A program made the position numbers and the translations under genes. The notes below the pieces were generated by a model. That model saw nothing but the letters and a program-made list of their open reading frames with translations. It did not search any database and was not told the origin of the DNA. From NCBI RefSeq assembly GCF_004337985.1, contig NC_043740.1, forward strand, positions 4,277,030 to 4,341,029: a DNA stretch of 64,000 nucleotides, in the 5' to 3' direction. Positions 56,642 through 64,000 of the stretch are shown here, in pieces; the stretch's first letter is position 1, and each line of letters opens with the position of its first letter. This stretch comes from Pyricularia pennisetigena (Eukaryota > Ascomycota > Sordariomycetes > Magnaporthales > Pyriculariaceae).

Positions 56642-58045
56642 CGTTTTTATAACCACTGTATTTGAAAAAATATTAAAATATTAAGTAAAATTTGTAATTT
56701 TTCATTATATTTAATTTTTATTTTAAATAATAGTATATAATATTAACTCTAATCTTGGTTACAATATTTATAGCCTAGCAGACCTAATACTGCAAAGTGC
56801 ATGCAATTATCGATTAAAATAAAAAGTTTTATTAATATTTTTATATTAACTAACATTTTGTTAAAAACCTAAATAATTTACGCAAATTTTGGTAAGATTA
56901 AGAAAAAAGTTTATTTCAAACATTCTTTTATCAATTTATTAAAGAATCTTAGTTTACTTTTTTTTATAAATTTTATTTAATTGAATAAAACAATACATAT
57001 AAAACTAATACAAATTTAGCATTGTTTTATATAAAAAAACAAAACGGGCCGGTATTGTAAATCGGGTTTTACGTTGACGTTTGTTTATATACATCATTCA
57101 CTTCTTTTAACTTTGGTTTTATTAATATTAAAATTGGTCAAAATGTAAAAGCATTTCGATTGTAAAATATATATAAAATTGGTTACACTTTACCTATCCG
57201 CATATTTAACGGTTTATATAATAAGATATACGTACCAAAACGTAGCATTATATTAGATGTACGTGTTCCCCCCCAAGTGCAATAACCACAGAATTTGGCT
57301 GCAAAACAAAGATAATATAAAATTAAACAAATAAAGCGAAAAGATTTATAAAATACACATTTAGCATTGTTTTTATTAAACAGTTTTTAAAACCAATATC
57401 AAAGGTAGGATTGAATTTGGACGTTTGTTTATATCAGAAATCGAATCTCTGAAGCTTTGGTTTTATTATCGTTAAAATTGGTAAAAATATAAACGAGTTT
57501 CGATTGTAAATTATATATAAAAAAATATATACTTTGCTTATCCGCTTATTTAACTGCTTATATAATGTGGTATATGCACCAAGCTCCCTAATACCGATAT
57601 ATGCATATATACGCCCCTCCACGTGCAAAAAGTATAAACTTTGGTCAAAAATTAAAAATAATATTAAAAAAAGTCGAAGATCAAAAAAAAAATCGAAAAA
57701 ACAGTACCGCCGTGAACGGATTAAGGGCAGGCGGTATCGAATTCGGCCATTACAAAAGATAAAAAAATAAATTAAATTGCTGCTAATAGCGATATTAAAG
57801 GCTATTTTCAACGATACTTTTTTTTAATATTTTGCGTAATTGTGGAATAATAAAGGAGTGCCGGTCGAAAAAAGGCCAAAAATACCGCTATAAACGGCGA
57901 AAATCGACAAGTTGTCCTCAGACCTGAACCAGAGTGTTTTCTGGATGGACCCACAGGTATATTGCAAAACCGCAATTGAGCCACGAAGTGGAGCGAAGTG
58001 GATCAATTGTGGAGCTCTGGGCTTCAGGGATGAGCCCTGAGACTA

Positions 58046-58339
58046 ATCCTACACCCATTTAGCGAATTGATCTTCGTTCGCTACGTGTAAATGGATTAGT
58101 ACAAATACCAGGGCATTCACTAGTTGTGGATTTTAGGGATTCTAACCCTGTATTTTAATAGACTTCGACCGTCAAACTAGCAACAAACCCTATAAATGGC
58201 AATTATAAGCCTATCACCGTTAAAAAGTAAAGGGTATACCAGATCCTAAATTTAATAGGGTATTTACCCCTGGGCGACTAGGTTAATGAATTATAGCTCT
58301 AAATTAGCGAATTGCAATTATAATTCAGGTTACCTTACC
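58046..58339 (+). other. copia-2 leader, 3' part
   Basis: Non-coding leader between the A/B-7 insertion and the gag ATG. It is colinear with 9665-9815 of copia-3 up to about 58200, then with copia-1. Confidence 0.6.
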
Positions 58340-60217
58340 ATGGAAAACAGCCCTATATCGGGCCTTCCAGGCCCAATTCCATCAAATAAGGGGCCTTAAC
58401 TCAGCCCAAACGATGTTGTTACCGCTCAATTACAGGCCTAAAACCTGCAGTTACTAGCGTTATTTACGCGAATGGGTTAATTTGAGAGAAAAATTCAATT
58501 TTTAACTACCCTACTAACCCTAAATAACGGTAATTTTATTCCTTTGAGTGCTAATTTGCATTTTAACCAATTACCGTTACCGCACCACCTAATCCACCTA
58601 AGAACCTACTTTTGACAAACGGGATAAGTAAAAAATTATCGAAACGGGTATTCCCCTTCGCCGAATATTGTGAATTAGTAAGGGTTAGTAACTATAATGT
58701 GTAAAAACGGTCGTTAATAGTATAATTTAAGGCTATAAAGGCAGCGAAATTTACTTTCAGCCGTAAAATTGGTTATACCCTGCCGGAATAGGAGCAATTA
58801 GTCCTATTATTGCTTATTAAAACAGTTTAACTAAAGAACCTTTAAAATTTAGTACATGGTATTCCAGCCCCGTAACGACCCATAAAGCCCTGGAAAATAG
58901 CTATTCCGTTGCCCCCGAAATCAGCCGAAATTCGTTATATCGGGAATTCCACGCTTTATATTTTTCCAAATTTAAAGGATTAATAACGGAATTTAACATC
59001 CGTTTTAGCTTACTGGTAGCTAAATTAGCGAATACTGACGTGCAAATTAACCCCGTAAAAATACGGAATTAACATTTACGGGTCTTTTAGGGGATATTTC
59101 TTATTTGGACCGATTGCCAACGCAATACCCAACGGGCCCTGCAGGTTATAGGCCAAAATCCGGAAAGGTTAGATTTGCAATACCTTATAGCGGATTTTAT
59201 ATGCGAAAATTCGATTTTAAGCTTTGTAACGGCTAAAGCCGCTAGTTATAGGTCTAAAGGTCGAAGGTCGGTTAAAAGAACGCTAAAATAGGCGCCAAAA
59301 AGGAAAATAATGGGCAGGCAAACACCTACAAATTACGGAAAGAGGGTAATAAAAACCCCGAATTGGATTCTGCTACTGCAAAAAATATTAAATCCTCCAA
59401 CTCCAGCGAATTAACCGTTAAAACGTCAATAATTCCCATAAATTTCGAGTTATTTACGGGTTTGATTCCAGATAACAATAATAATTGCGTAGCGTATAAC
59501 GGCTTGGAATAATTCGGTAATTTGAGCGGTCATTTTCCGTACCAAATCTTGCAATAGGAGGTTAATTCCGTTGTTAGCGGAATTATAAAATTACGTTCGG
59601 AATTGGATTCGGAACCCGATTCTACCGGTAAAACGTTATAACCACAGGTTTTAACTGTTAATTTCAAAATTTAAACAAAGCCTGGACGCAGCGTAAATTG
59701 GGCCCCTCAGCCTTGCAAGATAGATTACCGTATCCTGTACGATACAGGATATACGCACCATATTTTTGCAAATAATCAATCTTTTACCGATTACACCCCT
59801 GGCTTTACAATCGAAATCGGTACAGGTAATAGCCACATTAGGCCTGTAAGTACCGGGATTGTTGAACATAAGTCCGTTACGGCCAGAAAGCTAGCGAATT
59901 CAAAAAGGTTACGTTGAATAACGTTTTATATATCCCCTCGTTTACAGTATATATCGTTAACGGTTTTATATATTATAATATAAAGCGCGTATTATTAAAA
60001 AACATCCTAGATAATAGTGATCGCAAGGCGTGGGAACGTTTCAATACCGCTAAACACTTGTTTTTTTTGCAAGTAAAAATGTGCGATATCCTTGTTCGAA
60101 ATATACCTAAAATTTCGAATTGCGCCTATATAATAGATAAATATAGAACCGCTTTTTGCATGGCCTTGCAAGGGGTTATAGAGGGTTACCCAGCCCCATT
60201 GGAAATAAAATTAAATA

Positions 60218-62079
60218 ACGTCGGGTACCCCCTGCTCGGCCCCCCCCCCCCTGTTCGGCACCCAAAAATAAATGTACAACCACGTTCACCTCTGATGTTC
60301 TTTTATAAATATCTCGACCAATTACTCACTTTTGGATCTACTTTCTGTTCTTCATTCTCCCTTTCCCAATTAAGCGACATACCCAAAATCAGCTTATATC
60401 TGCAATTAACGACGTCAATTATGGCGATCTAATTGCAAAGACCTCCTGAAAATAGGGTATACCTAGGTTTACATTTTAAAATCAATTTTAAAGGGTTTTA
60501 ACCTTGTAAAAAAACATAAAACCTTTTTTAAAAACTTTTTACGGACCAGGAAAAGCATTTGACAAATTAAATATTTACCAAAACAGTTTTAGGGCTTCCA
60601 CCAACGTATTAAAAATTACGGTATTTTGCCGAACAAATTCTTTAAACCGCCGGAAAGATAAAAAGCTTTGGAAAACATTGGATAACCCGTTTTTTGGTTC
60701 GTTATCCAATCCTTAAAGCCCAAAGACACCGTCGAATAGAGAATCTACGGGTCAATGGGGCTATCACGGAAATAATTAAATTATAATGGCTTTATATTAT
60801 TAACCCCGTTATTAACGATACAAAACCAGAAAATCGGTGGAATATCGACGAAACCGGTATAATAAAAGGTAAAGGATTTAGCGGCCTGGTATTAAAATTT
60901 AACGCGATCCGGCCGTTACAGCGGAAAAAACCCGGAACGCCGGGTCGGACGAATATAAGCGAATATATATAGGTTACGGGGGTTATTATACTTCCTTTTA
61001 TTATATTTAAAGGATAAAACGTATAATAATAATAATTTCCGCCAAACTTAGGTATTTTCGATAATTGCTAATTTCATGCAATTGAAAACAGGTGGACAAA
61101 TGATAAAACGGTTATAGGATGGTTGGAAACAATGTTTATCAATATATTTAACCCAATACCCCTGAAAAGCGGTTATTGGTTTTCGACGGCCATAAATGAT
61201 AGGTTACGGATAAATTTATGCTTTTCTTTTTCTAAAATAATATTTAACTCATATATATACCACTTTATTTGTCGCACGTTTTTTGATTATTGGATTTATT
61301 AGTTTTTGGGCCGTTAAAAAAAGGCTTATCGACGTTAATTCGGATTTGTAAACCCATTTTACTTTTTAATAATTGTTGGAAGACGGAATTTCCTCTTTTA
61401 CTATAATATAATTAAATCGAAAGCGCTTACAGCAAAACATCTTCAGTTTAGGTGGCCTATAACGGGTTCATAATTGGTGAATTTGGTGAAACCACTTTTA
61501 AAGCCTTTTTTATTAAAAAATAGCAACGCCAACCTTATAAAAAATAGAAATAACGGTTTATAAAGGGATAAACTACCGGAAAATTTAACCCAAAAAATTA
61601 ACGACCCGTTTTTATGTATTTGGAAAACCCCTAAAACGACCCGAAATATTCGATTTTAATTGCAAAAGTTTTCCCAATCCAACAAAACCAACGCTATTTT
61701 ACGTTTTTTATTTGCAAAAGTCCAAAAAAAACTTCGAAACCAAAAATGTTTATTTGGCTAACGCCGAGCAAAAAATTAATTTATTGGAAGCAGAACTGGA
61801 GGTAATACGGCCTGTTTAAAAAAAGGACGGTGATTCCGGATCCAAACGAGCTTTTGGTTAATAAATAAAATATTATTGGATTGTAGGAAAATGATATAAA
61901 GAATTTTTAACCTTTAGCGGATAAAAAAGAGGTCAATAAACCGGAACAGCCTGAAAACGATTGCAGTTTTGTTCGTTGATAGTTTTATATTTCAATTAGA
62001 TTATAAAAGTGGGTATATTGTTGTTCGGTTTTCGGGGTGCCGAAAAGGCGGGGGCCGAGCAGGGGGTACCCGACGTTGA
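60218..62079 (+). mobile_element. pogo-type transposon pogo-2 copy 2
   Basis: The 5' end reads ACGTCGGGTACCCCCTGC with a C10-12 run; the 3' end mirrors it (GGGGGTACCCGACGTTGA). TA flanks both sides (60216-60217 and 62080-62081), suggesting the usual TA duplication. Comparison with copia-1 (about 45120) confirms that copia-2 resumes after it. Length is about 1862 bp. Confidence 0.85.
60421..61980 (+). pseudogene. pogo-type DDD transposase of pogo-2 copy 2
   Basis: ATG 60421 aligns with the start codon of copy 1. The first catalytic block reads 'NRWNIDETGI' at about 60835-60865, followed by 'GVIILPFIIFKG'-like sequence. The second is 'RLLVFDGH' at about 61170-61195. The third is 'QLLDLLVFGPLKKAY' near 61275-61325, the QPLD..VFGPLK signature of fungal pogo/Fot enzymes with Asp as third residue. 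Many RIP stops make it inactive. Confidence 0.8.
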
Positions 62080-63653
62080 TACAAACCCTGAAATTACGAG
62101 GATAACAGAAACTATACCGATTCGGAATTGGAAGAAAATATGGTAGCGGAAATGCTAAATCCCGAATAAAATACGCAAATAGCCGTAAATTCACCTTTAA
62201 GGCAGAAATTTCATGGTAAAAGCCCTGAAAATCCACGTGAGATTGGGCCCGGTAAGCCCGGCAGGCCGCTAGGTGACCCTTCTATACAATTTAATACAAA
62301 AAGGACTATTTCCGAAGAAAAGGGGTTTCCCACACAAAGAATCCATTGTTTTAATATTTTTATTATCGGATTTAAAAAAGGCCCCTGTAAATTACCTCCC
62401 TTTAAACCTTAAACGGATTACCGACGGTTAGCTGACCGTTAAAAGAAAATGAATTAGCGGCGATTATAACGAAATCTACGACCAAAAAATCCTGTCATAG
62501 TATAGGCGTTTGGGGTATATAGAGTTATTATTATTAAAATAAACCGCTAAAATTACAAAAGGTTTACCTAATTTCGATAAAATTAGGGCGATTACCTATA
62601 TTGCTTAGGTTAAAGCCGTCTCTGTTAGGCGTACGAATAAGGATCCATCTTCTATATTCCCTAATATTTTCGGTTGTACAAAATGTAATATAATGACCCT
62701 TAAACCTAATCCTTACAATAAAAACCCCGTATTTTTGTTATGAATGGACCGAAAATCACGTTTTCGATGGTCGATCCTATTACGAAATAAAGCCGGACAT
62801 ACGGTTATAGTGGTTATTAAAGACTTTTTTAGGGTTTTTAAAGCTACGTACGGGCGTTACCCCCTAATTTTTCATTTTGACGGGGGTATGGAATGAATAC
62901 AAAATTTCAAAAGTGGTTCAAAAGTAAAGGTATTAATTATAATATTTTCTATCCCCATAGTTACGGCCAAAGCGGATGAGTGGAACGGTCCATTAAAGTT
63001 ACTTTGGATAAATTTGAATTCACCATTATGGCGGTAGGGTTACTATTACATTTATAATATTATTTACTGCCTCCAGTGGCTAATGGAATTTACCATACAG
63101 CGGTAATTAATAGGAATTTAACCTTTTACAGGGAATTATATTCCGAATTCCAACCTTGATTACCGTACAAACCCAATTTAGGGTGTTTTCGGGTTATTGG
63201 TATTATATACCAGGTTGTTATACAGCTGGAAGAACGCCAAAAATCTAATAAATTGGTTCCCCGCCCCGAAATGGTAAAGCTTTAAACCCATTTATTAAAT
63301 TTCACAACGTTGGCTTATGCACCCGCTAAACGGGCCCTATACAAAACCTTTACAGTGGACATTCTTAAAGTATAACCGTTGAAAATCAGGTTATTTCAGG
63401 GGAAACATTACAGATTTTAGAGGGGGAAAATACAAATCTAAAAGAGGATTAAATTCTAAACCTGAAGACGAAAATAACAGCGTTCCAGCGGATAAATATC
63501 CCCTAAAGAATCCCGAAGAAATGGGGAATTGACCACCTGCTACTGGGCATTTAAGCCCTAATATAGTGCCTGCCAGGCCTGTACAACCTACCGTTCGCCC
63601 CCCAAAGCCTTTAACGGTAGCGATACCTAATCCAGTACTTAAAACAACGGATG

Positions 63654-64000
63654 TGTGAGGAGGTTACGAGATAGAATAAGCTTAATCTTGAACGCGGGGA
63701 AAGGTGGATCACGTATAAGGCTGATGGAACGTTAAAATGGCAGATAACCGTCTGCTAGCGGGTAATAGAGATGATATGTTGTTGCACAATCGATTCGTTG
63801 AATCGTTAAATCGATAAAGGTATGAAGGTGATAAATCTAAGGCTAAGTTGTGAATTACGTGTTCGAATCCGTAGGTGCAGATCTTCGATCCGGATGTCCG
63901 GAATGCGGGGTCACGTCATATGATTTGGCCTTATTCATGTGACTGACCTGCCGACCTATTGAGCCTAACGGCCTATTGTGCTTATGCATGCACAGAAAAT
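63654..64000 (+). repeat. Young LTR (LTR-Z), copy 2, running off the window
   Basis: Starts TGTGAGGAGGTTACGAGATAG and is nearly identical to 14807-15171. It interrupts copia-2 pol. Whether it is a solo LTR or the start of a full element cannot be seen. Confidence 0.8.

Larger units (their letters stand above)
48956..58045 (+). mobile_element. Non-autonomous A/B-family element (A/B-7) hosting gypsy-2
   Basis: The A terminus starts at 48956 (TAGTCTCAGTGCTCAGACTA) and the inverted B terminus ends at 58045. After removal of gypsy-2 the element is about 1.85 kb, like A/B-4 and A/B-5. It has the two internal direct repeats (about 57060-57290 and 57395-57640). The flanks CCAAAGACC and ATCCTACAC do not match. 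Compared with copia-3, about 220 bp of the target (equivalent to 9440-9660) are missing at the insertion. Confidence 0.8.
15700..63653 (+). mobile_element. Copia element copia-2, hugely expanded by nested insertions
   Basis: The 5' LTR starts at 15700 (TATTAATTATATGC, from TGTTAATT by G-to-A) and matches the Copia LTR to about 16110. The rest of that LTR (from the CCCTGTAATTACAGG block to TTGTTAATA at 48592) lies at 48495-48592, beyond a chain of insertions. The leader continues at 48593-48955, is interrupted by A/B-7, resumes at 58046, and gag begins at ATG 58340. Coding is split by pogo-2 copy 2 (60218-62079) and cut at 63654 by LTR-Z before reverse transcriptase. About 30-60 bp of the LTR are not accounted for at the junction. 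Net visible length is roughly 4.7 kb. Confidence 0.65.
58340..63653 (+). pseudogene. copia-2 Gag-Pol, split by pogo-2 copy 2 and cut before RT
   Basis: ATG 58340 opens Gag (MENSPISGLPGPIP), which soon meets RIP stops. Gag continues to about 59500. The protease at about 59735-59850 keeps the catalytic triplet, 'YDTGYTHHIFANNQSFTDY'. The GAG-pre-integrase region begins at 59914 ('NNVLYIPSFTVYIV'). pogo-2 copy 2 interrupts at 60218. Beyond it the integrase core lies at about 62700-63170, with 'RFRWSILLRNKAG' and 'RYPLIFHFDGGMEW'. Sequence stops at 63653, where LTR-Z starts, so RT and RNase H are missing from the window. It is the same family as copia-1, and colinear with it. Confidence 0.8.

Noticed and set aside
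1..64000. CRISPR arrays, bacterial operons, riboswitches, rRNA
   Set aside because: None seen; the sequence is fungal in character and the regular repeats found are transposon-related.

Overview
The window reads as an AT-rich, gene-poor block of a filamentous ascomycete (Pezizomycotina-type) genome, probably plant-associated. It is dominated by transposable elements eroded by repeat-induced point mutation (RIP). Almost every transposon reading frame is cut by TAA/TAG stops of the kind made from CAA/CAG. Conserved residues are lost by C-to-T or G-to-A changes, and repeat copies differ mainly by those transitions. Only three stretches look like ordinary host sequence: 1-282 (last 41 codons of a gene), 5504-6636 (one intact secreted-protein gene, 6001-6570) and about 15173-15699 (a tRNA-like sequence plus unique DNA).

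Layout. 283-5503: mutually nested short TIR elements ('A/B' family) with a pogo/Fot-type transposon (958-2842) inside one terminus. 6001-6570: candidate effector. 6637-9815: 5' part of a Copia element (copia-3) whose LTR is split by an A/B element (6789-8672). About 9850-14806: reverse-strand chromovirus relic (gypsy-3) with a 120-bp tandem repeat. 14807-15171: a young LTR next to the tRNA-like sequence. From 15700 to beyond the right edge runs one Copia element (copia-2) into which the rest is nested. Its 5' LTR is opened by A/B elements and by pogo-2 copy 1 (18010 to 48494). That pogo copy is itself opened by copia-1 (40685-48292, TSD GTTTT/GTCTT) and by a 21-kb TIR element (19372-40397, perfect 9-bp TSD CCAAAAAAC). 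The 21-kb element in turn holds gypsy-1 (26925-34143, TSD GGAAG). Further right, the copia-2 interior holds an A/B element (48956-58045), which holds gypsy-2 (49410-56641, TSD CGTTT), and a second pogo-2 copy (60218-62079). A second copy of the young LTR starts at 63654.

The most interesting object is the giant TIR element at 19372-40397, about 13.8 kb once gypsy-1 is removed. It has the same two non-identical termini as the 1.3-1.9 kb A/B elements, so it is the likely autonomous parent. In RIP-damaged form it encodes a RecQ-like helicase, two unrecognised proteins (the second possibly the N-terminus of the next gene), a SNF2-type helicase, and a convergent gene resembling fungal DUF6589 proteins, a candidate transposase. 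About 15 copies of a 20-bp palindrome (consensus ATTGTAACAATTGTTACAAT) lie between or within its genes and were not noticed elsewhere in the window. I do not recognise this combination as a described transposon superfamily.

Limits: all positions were read by eye. Exon borders and ends of decayed genes are approximate, and family names rest on motif recognition, not on searches.
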